DNA from: Aliidiomarina shirensis
GTDB lineage: Bacteria > Pseudomonadota > Gammaproteobacteria > Enterobacterales > Alteromonadaceae
NCBI RefSeq assembly: GCF_003987345.1
Contig: NZ_PIPP01000003.1
Location: 353,625 to 417,624, forward strand
Length of the DNA stretch: 64,000 nt
Direction of reading: 5' to 3'
This document shows positions 18,153-28,700 of the stretch, piece by piece (positions within the stretch are counted from its first letter, which is position 1; each line of letters starts with the position of its first letter). The position numbers were made by a program, and so were the translations under genes. The notes beneath the pieces are model-generated. The model searched no databases and was not told where the DNA came from. It saw nothing but the letters and a program-made list of their open reading frames with translations.

Positions 18153-18169
18153 TTGTACATCAGGTACAA
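18153..18169. promoter_or_regulatory. Inverted repeat upstream of the crbR-like gene
   Basis: TTGTAC and GTACAA flank a 5-nt spacer. The repeat ends 17 bp before the first possible start codon of the response regulator, a position suited to repression or autoregulation. The binding protein is unknown. Confidence 0.4.
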
Positions 18170-18186
18170 AATAGGTTCCATGCTTT

Positions 18187-18852
18187 ATGAAGAAGATGAG
18201 TTGCATGGCACGAGCCATTATTGCAGACGACCACCCACTATTTCGCTCCGCTTTAAAGCAAGCCTTAGCCGCTACGCTGGGCAGTGATGTATTGGAAGCA
18301 GAAAATTTTACTGAACTTCAAACTGTGCTCGAAAAAGAGCGGCAGGTGGAGTTGCTGTTTCTTGATCTGAATATGCCTGGAAACCGCGGGCTTACCGGCC
18401 TAACAGCGGTGCGCAATCAGTTTCCTGACGTATTGATTCTGATTGTTTCCGCGAATGAAAGTATTGATGTAATTCGCCGCGCCATGGCCTTTGGCGCCAG
18501 CGCCTATGTGCCTAAATCAGCGCCTTTACCTATGCTCATGAATGCGGTTGACGCGGTGTTAAGCGGTGATAGCTGGCTTCCCGAACACTTAAAAGATGAA
18601 TTGAACCGGCCAGCAAGCGCGGCAAGCCAAGATTTTGCCAGCAAGCTTGAACAACTCACACCCCAACAATTTAAAGTACTTACCTGTATTGCTGATGGCT
18701 TATTAAACAAGCAAATTGCTTATGAACTTGATGTGCAAGAAACCACAATAAAACAGCATGTTTCGGCTATTTTAAGAAAGCTTGGGGTAATTAACCGAAC
18801 ACAGGCCGGTGTCATTTTTCATGATATGTTGAAAGCAGATGAAGAGGAATAA
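18187..18852 (+). CDS. crbR: LuxR-type response regulator, CrbR-like
   Basis: A 221-residue two-component DNA-binding regulator. The receiver domain has the acidic pair at 14-15 (IIADDHP), phosphoacceptor Asp60 (LFLDLNMPG), Ser88 and Lys110 (YVPKSAP). The C-terminal LuxR/FixJ helix-turn-helix spans about 157-212 (LTPQQFKVL, NKQIAYELDVQETTIKQHVS). CrbR with its partner CrbS controls acetate use in Vibrio and Pseudomonas; the partner-like kinase lies at 19635, separated by one minus-strand gene. The start may instead be the ATG at 18205 (MARAIIADDH), which matches the family better; neither start has a strong ribosome site. Assignment as CrbR rests on the nearby SSS-type kinase and the domain plan. 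Confidence 0.8.
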   Translation: MKKMSCMARAIIADDHPLFRSALKQALAATLGSDVLEAENFTELQTVLEKERQVELLFLDLNMPGNRGLTGLTAVRNQFPDVLILIVSANESIDVIRRAMAFGASAYVPKSAPLPMLMNAVDAVLSGDSWLPEHLKDELNRPASAASQDFASKLEQLTPQQFKVLTCIADGLLNKQIAYELDVQETTIKQHVSAILRKLGVINRTQAGVIFHDMLKADEEE

Positions 18853-18859
18853 GTTAAGG

Positions 18860-19525
18860 CTAGCGCTTAGCAAAAACGGCAACATCTTTGTGTAGCTCAA
18901 CGAGCTCGATACCCCAGTGAGCAGCAATCCACTCAAAGGTTTCATTACGGAAGAATGTAATGTGTGTTGGATCAAGAATATAGTTCCATTTTTGATAACG
19001 CTCGATAGTTTTGGGCCTTTGCGTCATGATCACCAACAGGCCTCCATGATTTAACAGCGGTACTAATTGATTTAGCACTTGCCTTGGTTGCGGCAAATGC
19101 TCAAACACTTCCGTACTGGTAATGAAATCATAGTTTTGCTGTAAACGTTCCGGCACGTTGGCGTAAAAAATATCGTATTCAAAGCAGCGCATACCTGCTT
19201 CGTTGAGCATTAACGATAAGGTTGGCCCCGGACCGGAACCAAAATCGAGCCCTTGCGAGCCTTTCGGTAAAAAACGCAAAACCGGCTCTGCGGCGCGCGA
19301 TAAAAAAGTTCGATAACCCAAATCGTTGGAGTTGTTATCGTGCTGATTATATATCGTTAAGGCCTGGGCATCGGAAACATGAAATGCCTCGGGTACAAAA
19401 ACAAGTTTACAGTTTTCACAACTATAGTGTTCCCGCCCTTGCAAAGGTTTACGGGTTTCCACATGCCAAGGTTCCGCATTAATGGTGTGTAAGCACAAAG
19501 GGCAGCATAGTGTTCGAGGGGGCAA
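18860..19525 (-). CDS. Zinc-ribbon class I SAM methyltransferase
   Basis: A 221-residue protein with an N-terminal Cys4 zinc-ribbon (CPLC and CENC, residues 8-39) and a methyltransferase domain (LDFGSGPGP near residue 92, STEVFEHLPQP, GGLLVIMTQRP). Such proteins are annotated only as class I SAM-dependent methyltransferases; the target is unknown. The start is a TTG at 19525 with GGAG 8 nt upstream, and no better ATG exists. It is convergent with crbR (7 nt between stops) and divergent from the kinase gene, so it splits a regulator pair that is usually adjacent. Confidence 0.78.
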   Translation of the reverse strand: MPPRTLCCPLCLHTINAEPWHVETRKPLQGREHYSCENCKLVFVPEAFHVSDAQALTIYNQHDNNSNDLGYRTFLSRAAEPVLRFLPKGSQGLDFGSGPGPTLSLMLNEAGMRCFEYDIFYANVPERLQQNYDFITSTEVFEHLPQPRQVLNQLVPLLNHGGLLVIMTQRPKTIERYQKWNYILDPTHITFFRNETFEWIAAHWGIELVELHKDVAVFAKR

Positions 19526-19634
19526 AGTATCAGCTCCGAAAGCTTCAGTTCATAGTAGCGATACCCTATGGTAAAGCCTGCGTTTGAAGAAGCAATTCAT
19601 TTCATAACCCTAGGTTAGAAGAAGAGAGTTATTT

Positions 19635-22600
19635 ATGTTGCCAGCTTATCTCGTTATCTTTGTGGCGCTCACATACTTAGCGGTGTTGTTTTTAATTGCT
19701 TCACGGGGTGAGAAGCAGCAACGCGATAAACCTCGGCCATGGCGTTATTCACTGGTGCTTGGCGTGCACTGCACAACTTGGGCATTCTACGGCACGGTAA
19801 CGCAAGCAGCGCATTATGGTTGGTGGTTCGCGCCTACCTATCTTGGCGGGATCTTTATCTTCTTGTTTGCCCACGGCTTCCTTATGAAGCTGTTAACCGT
19901 TGTTAAACAACAAAATTTAACCTCGATAGCGGATTTATTAGGCTCGCGCTACGGAAAATCCCACAGTATTGCTGTTTTCGTTACTTTTATATCCTTAGTC
20001 GCGCTCGTGCCATATATTGCACTGCAACTACGCGCGGTAAGCGCAAGCTTTTCAGCTGTTACTGGCGTTGATGCTACCCGCATTCCGTGGTTTACCGATG
20101 TCAGTGCAGGTGTTGCGGTAGTGATGATTTTATTCGCTATATTATTCGGTGCACGTAAATTAAGCTTATCGGAAAAGCACCCGGGCCTCATGGATGCTGT
20201 GGCTTTTGAATCCATCGTAAAACTTGTAAGTTTTGCCCTTATTGGCCTCTTTTGTACTTACCAATTATTCAACGGTTTCGATGATTTACTTATTCAAGCT
20301 GCCGCTGCTCCGCTTGCACAAGAGGCTTTAGCCGGCTTACCTAACGGCACTTATATCTATATCACTCACATGCTACTTGGCGCATTGGCGATGTTCTTAC
20401 TACCGCGCCAGTTCCACGTGAACTTCATTGAGAATACCCACCCCGAAGAATTAAAAACCGCGCGTTGGGCATTTCCGCTTTATCTGTTTGCAATTAACTT
20501 CTTCATTCTTCCGATCACGCTTGCTGGTATTTTGCTGGTGCCAGAGAGCCGGGGCGAAGATATGTTTATGTTGGCATTGCCAGTGCTAATGGATAGGCCT
20601 GATATCAGCATAATCGCTTTCATTGGTGGCTTAGCTGCGGCTACCAGTATGGTTATTATGGCTACGTTAGCCCTGAGTATTATGATTTCCAATGATGTGT
20701 TTACGCCGCTTTGGCTACGCTGGCGAAAAGCTAAACAGCAAGAATTCAGATTAACTTCCGGCGTAGTGCTTACTATTCGCCGGCTCACCATGGTGCTCAT
20801 CATTTCTCTGGCCTACATGTATCATGAGGCTACCGAAAGTGGTGTACCGCTAGTGAGTAATGGCTTGATTGCTATGGCATTACTCGCACAGCTTGGCCCT
20901 GCACTTATTGGCGGCCTATTTTGGCAAAACAGCAGCCGAATCGGGGCAATTGCCGGACTTGGCGCGGGAACCGTCCTATGGGCCATTCTCCTGCTATTGC
21001 CTTCGTTGAGCAGCACCCAGCAACTCACTGATTTAGCTATCAGCAACAGTATTCTGATTAGCCTCTCGGTAAACATTTTATTGTTCGTTCTGGTTTCATT
21101 ATTCCTACCCGATAGCTCCGTTGAACGTAAACACGCCCTACGATTTTTGCAGCCCAATGCGGATTACACTGATGTAGGCACGCGCCCGCAGGTAAGTTGG
21201 GGTAAGTTACGATCGGTACTTAGCCGCTTTATTGATGCCAGAGACACCGTGCAGTTAGATAAACGATTAGGCCTAACGTTGGCCGCGGCGCCTTCAGAAG
21301 GATTAGTGCCGCCTGTAATTTTACAGCGCGTTGAGCGTGAACTCGCGGGTGCGGTAGGCAGTGCAGCGAGCCGTTTAATTTTACACGGGTTGGCACGTAC
21401 CTCAGAAGTAAATGCTGAAGCAATGGCCGATTGGGCCACCGAAGCTTCGCGCTTATATCGATTCAATCGTGAGCTACTACAAGCCAGTGTCGAGAACATT
21501 CCTCAAGGTATTAGCGTGATCGATAAAGATTTGCGCTTGGTAGCGTGGAATCGGCGCTATTTACAGATTTTTAATTACCCAGATGGCTTTATTCATGCCG
21601 GAATGCCGGTGGTTGAATTACTCCGCTACAACGCAAAACGGGGGTTATTCGGGCATCCTGATTCCGATATCCAAGAAGAAGTAAACAAGCGCTTAAATTA
21701 CTTGCGCCGAGGCAGTAGTTACCGGTATCAGCGCCAGCACGAGGGCCGAGTCATTGAGCTGCAAGGTAATCCGATGCCTGAGGGTGGCTTTGTAACAGCT
21801 TACACCGACGTTACCAAGTTGGTGAAAGCACAAGAAGAGCTGCACAGCATTAACCTAGAGCTCGAGAATCGGGTAAAAGAACGCACGCAAGAGCTCACCG
21901 AGGCAAACAGTTTAATGGAGTTAGCGAAGCGGGCGGCAGAAGAAGCGCATTTAAGTAAATCGCGCTTTTTTGCTGCAGCCGGACACGATTTAATGCAACC
22001 CTTTAACGCCGCCTCATTGTTCTGCGAAATGCTGCAACAGCGCTTAGAGCGGGCTGAACAACAAGAAGAGTTTGCGTTAGCTGCGCAAATTCAACAATCG
22101 TTGAGCAACGCTGAAGAGCTACTGACCATGCTTTTGGAAATGACAAAGTTAGAATCGGGTAACCTGAAACCCGATATTCAACAGGTCCCTCTCGACGATA
22201 TCCTGCTACCGCTCACGGAGTCATTCACTATTTTAGCGCAAGAAAAAGGCCTAGCACTCAAGGTTAAGCCTACCAAGGCCTGGATATCCACAGATAAGCG
22301 TTTGCTTTCCCGAGTTATTCAAAATCTGATCTCAAATGCCATTCGCTACACAGAAAGTGGCCGGGTGCTTTGTGGTATTCGGCGCCGTGATAAACACGCA
22401 ATTGAGTTACAGATCATTGATACCGGGCGAGGTATTCCCGCCGACAAGCAAAACGAAATATTTAAGGAATTCCACCAGCTTGGCGATCAGGCTGATAACC
22501 CCGGTTTGGGTTTAGGCCTCGCGATTGTGGAGCGCATGTGCCGGTTACTGCAAATTCCTATTACCCTGAAGTCTTCTGAGGGAAAAGGCACTTGTTTTGG

Positions 22601-23039
22601 CATCGTACTGCCGCTCACTGGATGGCAAACGGAACCAGCGAAATCAACAGTGTTACCGGAAGCACCGCAATCAACGGCTGTTCTCCAGGGCGTGCATATT
22701 CTTCTACTCGACAATGATGAAACATTACGATTAGCCATCGCCAAACTTTTAAAAGGCTGGGGCGCCGAAGTTACCCCATGCCATTCTATAGAAGAAGCCA
22801 TGGCGATTACCCAGAAGCCAGATTTATTATTCGTTGATTACCACTTAGATAACGATGAAGTTGGGGTTACTGGTATTCGGATGTTACGAGAGCACTGGCA
22901 AAGCCAGTTACCGGCTATTTTAAGCACGGCAGACCCAGATGAAAGTATTCGTGAGCAAGTAGTAGAGATAAAAGCGGCGTTCTTGCCAAAGCCGGTAAAA
23001 CAAGCCGCTCTTTTACGGCTACTAAAACGGCTTTTATAA
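19635..23039 (+). CDS. crbS: Sodium-solute-symporter-type hybrid sensor kinase, CrbS-like
   Basis: An 1134-residue inner-membrane hybrid kinase. Residues 1 to about 490 form a multi-pass solute:sodium-symporter-like domain (about 13 segments), then a linker, a PAS domain (about 615-720, ENIPQGISVIDKDLRLVAWN), a coiled segment, HisKA with His784 (AAGHDLMQP), an ATPase domain (NLISNAIRYTE, DTGRGIP, GLGLGLAI) and a C-terminal receiver with Asp1068 (LFVDYHLD). This plan is that of CrbS/MxtR, which responds to acetate-related carbon status and signals to CrbR. The kinase and the upstream CrbR-like regulator probably work together, and the permease/ligase operon is a plausible target (inference). 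Confidence 0.88.
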   Translation: MLPAYLVIFVALTYLAVLFLIASRGEKQQRDKPRPWRYSLVLGVHCTTWAFYGTVTQAAHYGWWFAPTYLGGIFIFLFAHGFLMKLLTVVKQQNLTSIADLLGSRYGKSHSIAVFVTFISLVALVPYIALQLRAVSASFSAVTGVDATRIPWFTDVSAGVAVVMILFAILFGARKLSLSEKHPGLMDAVAFESIVKLVSFALIGLFCTYQLFNGFDDLLIQAAAAPLAQEALAGLPNGTYIYITHMLLGALAMFLLPRQFHVNFIENTHPEELKTARWAFPLYLFAINFFILPITLAGILLVPESRGEDMFMLALPVLMDRPDISIIAFIGGLAAATSMVIMATLALSIMISNDVFTPLWLRWRKAKQQEFRLTSGVVLTIRRLTMVLIISLAYMYHEATESGVPLVSNGLIAMALLAQLGPALIGGLFWQNSSRIGAIAGLGAGTVLWAILLLLPSLSSTQQLTDLAISNSILISLSVNILLFVLVSLFLPDSSVERKHALRFLQPNADYTDVGTRPQVSWGKLRSVLSRFIDARDTVQLDKRLGLTLAAAPSEGLVPPVILQRVERELAGAVGSAASRLILHGLARTSEVNAEAMADWATEASRLYRFNRELLQASVENIPQGISVIDKDLRLVAWNRRYLQIFNYPDGFIHAGMPVVELLRYNAKRGLFGHPDSDIQEEVNKRLNYLRRGSSYRYQRQHEGRVIELQGNPMPEGGFVTAYTDVTKLVKAQEELHSINLELENRVKERTQELTEANSLMELAKRAAEEAHLSKSRFFAAAGHDLMQPFNAASLFCEMLQQRLERAEQQEEFALAAQIQQSLSNAEELLTMLLEMTKLESGNLKPDIQQVPLDDILLPLTESFTILAQEKGLALKVKPTKAWISTDKRLLSRVIQNLISNAIRYTESGRVLCGIRRRDKHAIELQIIDTGRGIPADKQNEIFKEFHQLGDQADNPGLGLGLAIVERMCRLLQIPITLKSSEGKGTCFGIVLPLTGWQTEPAKSTVLPEAPQSTAVLQGVHILLLDNDETLRLAIAKLLKGWGAEVTPCHSIEEAMAITQKPDLLFVDYHLDNDEVGVTGIRMLREHWQSQLPAILSTADPDESIREQVVEIKAAFLPKPVKQAALLRLLKRLL

Positions 23040-23044
23040 AAAAA

Positions 23045-23080
23045 AGCCGGCGAAGCATAAGCAAGGCCGGCTATTTTATT
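23045..23080. terminator. Bidirectional terminator between crbS and the beta-lactamase-like gene
   Basis: AGCCGGC (23045-23051) pairs with GCCGGCT (23066-23072); A-rich before and ATTTTATT after. It serves the two converging genes. Confidence 0.8.
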
Positions 23081-23100
23081 ATAGAAAATGGTTATAACGC

Positions 23101-24534
23101 TTAATCTGCGGTTAACCTACGTTCGCCAGAGAGTTCTTGCCCTGCTTGGTATAACGTAACCGAAACAACATCGCCTTCTTCATTGCGATCAAACACAAAC
23201 CTTGCTCCGTATGCTATGTTCTCAAACACATCCGCGTCGCTATAGGTAACTGGCGCAGAAGGCTGGCCGGTAGCTTGAATCATTAACTCACCATTCTCTG
23301 CAAATACGTGTACCACAAAGCCAGGTACAAGCTCGTAATAACCGAAGTAATCCTCAAGGTTTACCGAATCGGGCATCATGATGGGCATGTGTGGCGTACC
23401 TGGAGGAATATTGGCATCCAACAAATGCAACGCCAACGCTTGTACATCACCAGTTTGATATAACGCAGCATTACTCAGCACAATAGCGGCCTGCTGAGTT
23501 TCCGGATTAATGGCTACCATAGTTGCAAAACCACCGGTTCCGCCGCCGTGGGTAATATATGTATTGCCTTGCACTGGCGCATGCAACCATGCCCACCCCA
23601 CATTCACTTGCTCAGTTTCTGCCAAAACTTCATGGCTGGTAGCAAATGCGGTAGTGAGTGCTTCTGGGCCAAATCCAAGCTGCGCACTCACCCATGCTTC
23701 CATATCGCTTAAGCTCGCTCGCACGCCTCCAACCCCTTGCATGTCTTCGGCAAAATTCCAGTTGAGTACTTGATCTCCTTCGGCACTAAGCGGTTGCATA
23801 GTTTCGCCTGTAAAGCTCGCATTCACCATGCCAAGCGGCGTATATAACGTTTGCTCATAGAGCTCAGCGAGCGGCACACCCGATGCTTTTGCCGCAATAT
23901 TTGAAAGCAGCATAAACGCAAAATTTGAATAGCCAAATTGTTCGCCTGGCTCCGCGACTAATTGCGCTTCGGCGAGTGATTGCCAAAGTGCTTCTTCGGT
24001 GAAATCAGCATAAGGGTCGTTCACTTCAGCAGGCATCAAGCGCGCTGGTAAACGAGGCAATCCGGAAGTATGCGTAAGCATATGCCGCAATAGAATTGGA
24101 TTTTCACTGAATTGAGGCACCTCAATACCTTCCGGCACCCAATCTTGTAAGGGTTGATTTATATCGAGCTTACCTTCTGCTACTAAGTGCGCATATATAC
24201 CGCCCAGCATTGCTTTTGAAACAGAACCAATTTCATAGCGAGAATCAGCCGTAGGCAGGGCACTTTGTTCATCCGCGCAATAGAACCCGCGCTCACTACG
24301 CACACCGCCATCGTCATTGCGCTGTAATCGTGCAGCTGCAATACAGGCCGTAGAAGAATCGCGTTCGATCCGTGCTTTGATTGCTTCGGTTACTTGCGTG
24401 GATGATTCAACCGTAATACCTTGCATTGCGGCTGTTTCAGGATTTTCCGACGATACTTGATCTGAGCAACCCAGTAGCAAGCCACTGCTAATTATTAGTG
24501 AGCTGAAAATCGTTCGTTTCGCGAATATTTGCAT
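23101..24534 (-). CDS. Beta-lactamase-family serine hydrolase lipoprotein
   Basis: A 477-residue class C beta-lactamase-like protein (family of esterases, D-aminopeptidases and AmpC-like enzymes). It is a lipoprotein: lipobox LLLGC with Cys23. The catalytic box is SVSK (Ser104, Lys107); the second box is YSN (GYSNFAF) and the third is HGG (THGGGTGGF), replacing KTG. A C-terminal domain of about 100 residues follows. It is more likely a periplasmic or surface esterase/peptidase than a resistance lactamase, but the substrate is unknown. The ATG at 24534 has GGGAG 8 nt upstream; an in-frame TTG at 24549 overlaps that site. Convergent with crbS, divergent from the MAPEG gene. Confidence 0.85.
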   Translation of the reverse strand: MQIFAKRTIFSSLIISSGLLLGCSDQVSSENPETAAMQGITVESSTQVTEAIKARIERDSSTACIAAARLQRNDDGGVRSERGFYCADEQSALPTADSRYEIGSVSKAMLGGIYAHLVAEGKLDINQPLQDWVPEGIEVPQFSENPILLRHMLTHTSGLPRLPARLMPAEVNDPYADFTEEALWQSLAEAQLVAEPGEQFGYSNFAFMLLSNIAAKASGVPLAELYEQTLYTPLGMVNASFTGETMQPLSAEGDQVLNWNFAEDMQGVGGVRASLSDMEAWVSAQLGFGPEALTTAFATSHEVLAETEQVNVGWAWLHAPVQGNTYITHGGGTGGFATMVAINPETQQAAIVLSNAALYQTGDVQALALHLLDANIPPGTPHMPIMMPDSVNLEDYFGYYELVPGFVVHVFAENGELMIQATGQPSAPVTYSDADVFENIAYGARFVFDRNEEGDVVSVTLYQAGQELSGERRLTAD

Positions 24535-24552
24535 GGTTCTATCTCCCAAGAT

Positions 24553-24570
24553 CTGTAGAGTAAGCTACAG
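24553..24570. repeat. CTGTAG-N6-CTACAG inverted repeat in a divergent promoter region
   Basis: A 6-bp inverted repeat with 6-nt spacer, about 20 bp upstream of the beta-lactamase-like start. Possible operator or chance. Confidence 0.3.
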
Positions 24571-24636
24571 TGTTAAGCTATAACTATACCTTAAACGTTT
24601 AGCTTTTGAATTTATTCCCAAAATTGGAGCCACCTT

Positions 24637-25068
24637 ATGATGTTAGATCTTTCTGAATATAACGGTACTATTCTCTGGCTAGGTATTTTGCTGTGCCTCA
24701 TTTTGTTGCAATGGTTGGTGGCCTCATACTCGAAAGCTTCACAACCAGGGGCGATTCCCGGGTTACCGCCACGGGATGCCGGCCACAAGCACTTTACTTT
24801 TCGAGCTTGGCGTACTCATCAGAATACGTTAGAAAACGCAGCCACTATGATCGGTGGTGCGATTTTTGCCATTCTCGCTGGCGCCAACCCCCAGTGGTTA
24901 GAAGGCATCATGGCCATTATGATCGTCAGCCGCATTGCCCACATGGTTCTTTACTATGGTATTGCCACGGATAAAAATCCAAGCCCGCGTAGTTATTTCT
25001 TTATGCTAAGCTGGTTTGCCAACGTGGCCATAATCATTTTGGGCATCAGTGCTGTAGTTTCCAACTAA
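24637..25068 (+). CDS. MAPEG-family membrane protein
   Basis: A 143-residue protein with four hydrophobic segments, fitting the MAPEG superfamily (membrane proteins linked to eicosanoid and glutathione metabolism). The conserved core is RTHQNTLENAA. Bacterial members are mostly uncharacterised. GGAG lies 7 nt before the ATG. It is followed after 51 bp by the DUF502 gene, probably in the same transcript. Confidence 0.87.
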   Translation: MMLDLSEYNGTILWLGILLCLILLQWLVASYSKASQPGAIPGLPPRDAGHKHFTFRAWRTHQNTLENAATMIGGAIFAILAGANPQWLEGIMAIMIVSRIAHMVLYYGIATDKNPSPRSYFFMLSWFANVAIIILGISAVVSN

Positions 25069-25119
25069 ATTGATTAACGCGCAGCTCATCGCATTTACTA
25101 AGGCCAAGAGAGAGAAGCC

Positions 25120-25725
25120 ATGAAACTTGTTATTCGTAGTTTATTAAAAGGGCTAGCTATCATTTTGCCCTTGGTTATCACCATTGAAGTGATTCGTTGG
25201 TTATTAATTACCATCGAATCTAGGCTTGCGCCTGTACTCGAGTTGGTACTGCGTTCGGAATGGTATATCCCGGGCATGGCCACCATCGCTTTTCTTATTA
25301 TTTGTACACTTGTTGGCTTCAGTGCGCGTTGGCAAAAAGCCGATTGGCTCTGGCAAATGCCTGGCCGAATACTGATGAAAATTCCTGGAGCCAAGCAAAT
25401 TTACGGCATGATGCAGGATATTATCGAAGTAATGTCGGGCAAGAATTTTGCCGATGAATCGGTAGTTCTCGTTAAACTCCCACAATCAGAGGTTGAACTG
25501 ATTGGCATTGTTACCAAGAAAAGCGGTATAAAAGATGATCGAATGTCGACTTTACTCGAAGACGAGCAATTAGCTGTGTTTTTGCCGATGGCATATAACG
25601 TGGGTGGTTATACGGTAATTGTTCCGAAGTCTTGTACCAAGAACATTGATATGAAACCAGCCGAAGCTTTACAGCTGGTTATAAGCGGTGGCCTAGGCTC
25701 CACAAAATCGCCGGATAAGAACTAA
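25120..25725 (+). CDS. DUF502 family membrane protein
   Basis: A 201-residue inner-membrane protein with two N-terminal hydrophobic segments (about 10-30 and 52-70) and a soluble C-terminal domain with PGAKQIYGMMQD and VFLPMAYNVGGYTVIVP, typical of DUF502. Function unknown; members occur in bacteria and plants. A purine-rich GAGAGAGAAG precedes the ATG. Located between a MAPEG gene and a Tricorn-like peptidase gene. Confidence 0.88.
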   Translation: MKLVIRSLLKGLAIILPLVITIEVIRWLLITIESRLAPVLELVLRSEWYIPGMATIAFLIICTLVGFSARWQKADWLWQMPGRILMKIPGAKQIYGMMQDIIEVMSGKNFADESVVLVKLPQSEVELIGIVTKKSGIKDDRMSTLLEDEQLAVFLPMAYNVGGYTVIVPKSCTKNIDMKPAEALQLVISGGLGSTKSPDKN

Positions 25726-25780
25726 TTTTCTATCGGTAATTCTGCTCTAGGCCTATTCTTAACTAAAGCGGAATTTTTCC

Positions 25781-28700
25781 ATGAAAATGCACACATTCTC
25801 TCTCGGCTTAATTACAGCCGCCTTGCTCACTGCCGGTGCCGCCGCGCATGCTGAGCAAGGTTATTATCGCGCACCTGCTATTCATCAAGATCAAATTGTA
25901 TTCACCGCCGAAGGTGATTTGTGGCACAGCACCGCTAGTGGCACAAAACGCCTAACTACCCACGCCACTGAAGAAATTGGTGCCGCCATTTCGCACAACG
26001 GCGAATACGTTGCTTACGTAGCTAACTATGAAGGCGCCGCTGAAGTATATGTAATGCCCATTGCAGGCGGTGTTCCCAAACGCGTTAGCTTTGAAAATAG
26101 CCGTGTTCGAGTGCAAGGCTGGACGCCGCAAGGCGAGGTAATGTATAGCACCGATAACGTGGTTGGCCCGGCGAACCAGTGGGTGTTACGAACTGTAAAT
26201 CCTGAAAGCTTAGAGACAACGACATTGCCTTTGGTGGATGCCATCGAAGGGGCAACCAACGACAACGGCCAAGAGGTATATTTTACTCGCTTTGGGCTGC
26301 AAGCCACGGGTGATAATGCGCGCGTTTATCGGGGCGGTGCGAAAGGCGAAATTTGGCGCTACAACCTTGGTTCGAATCGCGAAGCGACACTTCTTACCGG
26401 CAGCCATGAAGGCTCAGTGAAACGGCCCATGTATCATGAGGGTCGTATTTATTTTATTAGTGATGCCGATGGCACACCAAATATTTGGTCGATGACAACG
26501 GCTGGCCGCGATTTCCGCCAGCATACCGATTACGATGATTGGCAGATTTGGTCGGCAAGCCTTGATGATGGCAATATTGTTTATCAACGGGGCGCCGATC
26601 TGCATATGTTAGATATTGCGAGTGGCAATTCGCGTACCTTGCCTATCACTCTCACCAGCGATTTCACCGCCCGCCAGGAGCGCTGGTTAGAAAACCCGTT
26701 GAGTTATATCACCTCTGCCCGCTTTGATAGCAATGATCAGGTTGTTATCACCGCACGAAGCCAAATTGCAGTAGCCAATACTGGACCGCGTCGGCTAGTA
26801 CAAATCGCTACCCCAGCTGAAAGCCGTTCACGCAACGCACTTCTGAGCCTTGATGGCAAGTGGGTATACGCGCTAAACGACCACAGCGGCGAAAACGAAA
26901 TTTGGCGTTTTCCTGCTGATGGCTCCGAGGGCGCTGAACAACTTACCGAAAATGGCACCACATTCCGTTGGAACCTTTCGCAATCGCCTGATGGCAAATG
27001 GTTAGCCCACGATGATAAAAACGGTGATCTTTGGTTACTAAATTTAGAATCCGGCGAAAATCAGCGCATTAACGAGGGCGCCGCTGGCCATTACGGCATT
27101 GCCGATATGGTGTGGAATGCCGATAGCGAGCTATTAGCCTTTGCGCGGAATGGCCAAGATGATTCGCGCCGAGAAGTATGGGTATATTCCCTAACTACTC
27201 AAGAATCACAGGTTATTACCTCAGATAAATACGAATCGGGTTCACCGGCATTTAGCCGTGATGGAAACTGGCTATATTTCCTTTCCGATAGAAACTTCCG
27301 CGCTACACCTAGCTCTCCGTGGGGCGATCGCAATCTTGGGCCAATGTTCAACAACCGCTCGTTGATTTATGCGGTGGCATTAAAGCCCGATGCCTGCTTC
27401 CCATTTGCACCGCCACAAGAAGTGGCAAACTGTGATAACGAAGCCGCCAAAGAACAAAACATCGATCTAGCGGGGGCACCTGAACGTCTTTGGCAGGTTC
27501 CATTATCTGCAGACAATTATTACAACTTAAGCGCCAATGACGAGCGGCTCTATGTGCAAACCCGTTCTTTTGATTGGAGCTCACCACCAACGTTACACAG
27601 CATTGCATTTAGCCAAACGGATGTGAAAACCGAAACCTTTGCTACCAACGTGAGCGGATATCAGCTATCGCACGATGGTAAGCGTTTGTTTTTCAGCCAG
27701 AACGGCGCCAGCAATATGTATATTGTGAACGCCAATGCAACTGCGCCTAGTAATTTAGGCAATGCGAAAGTGAGCACAAGTGATTGGCAGTTAGCATTTT
27801 CGCCAACTGAGGAATGGCGGCAAATGTTCCGTGATGCTTGGTTAATGCACCGCGATTTCCTATTTGATAGTAATATGCGCGGCGTTGATTGGGTGGAAAT
27901 GCGCGAGCGATATGAGCCTTTACTAGATCGGCTCACTGATCGGCACGAACTTGATGATGTTTTCTCGCAATTGTTGAGTGAACTCAACGTTTTACACTCA
28001 CAGGTTCGTGGTGGAGAGTACTCATCACCAAGCGAGCGGGCAAGTGCCGCTAGCTTAGGCGGGCAATTCAGTATGGCCGCTAACGGGCTTCGTATCGATA
28101 CCATTTATCGGGTTGATGCTGATTTACCCGATCAAGCGGCGCCTTTAAGCGCACCCGGAGTTGATGCGGCTGTGGGTGATGTTATTACCCATATTAACGG
28201 GCGTTCTGTTAGCCACCTTGGCGAACTTATCACGGCGTTGCGTGGGCAAACGGGCAAACAAGTGTTGCTAAATATTGCCCGTGATAGCGAAACGCACCAG
28301 ACCGTTGTTATCCCAGTGAGCACTGGCCGTGATCATCGCTTACGCTATGAAACATGGGTTGAGAATAACCGCGATAAAGTAACTGAAGCCAGTGATGGCA
28401 AATTCGGCTATTTGCACCTTTACGCAATGGGCGGCGGCGATATTGCCAGCTTTGCGCGTGAATTCTATGCAAACTATCAAAAAGAAGGATTGATTATTGA
28501 TGTACGCCGAAATCGCGGTGGCAACATTGATAGCTGGATTATTGAGAAACTATTACGCCGCGCTTGGAGCTTCTGGCAACCTCGTTTAGGTGAAGGCTAT
28601 ACCAACATGCAGCAAACCTTTATGGGTCAGCTCGTGGTACTTACCGATCAACTTACTTATTCCGATGGTGAAACCTTTTCAGCTGGCGTAAAAGCACTGA

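Noticed and set aside
23101..24534. Antibiotic resistance beta-lactamase
   Set aside because: It has the class C-type boxes, but HGG replaces KTG and it has an extra domain; the family is mostly esterases or peptidases.
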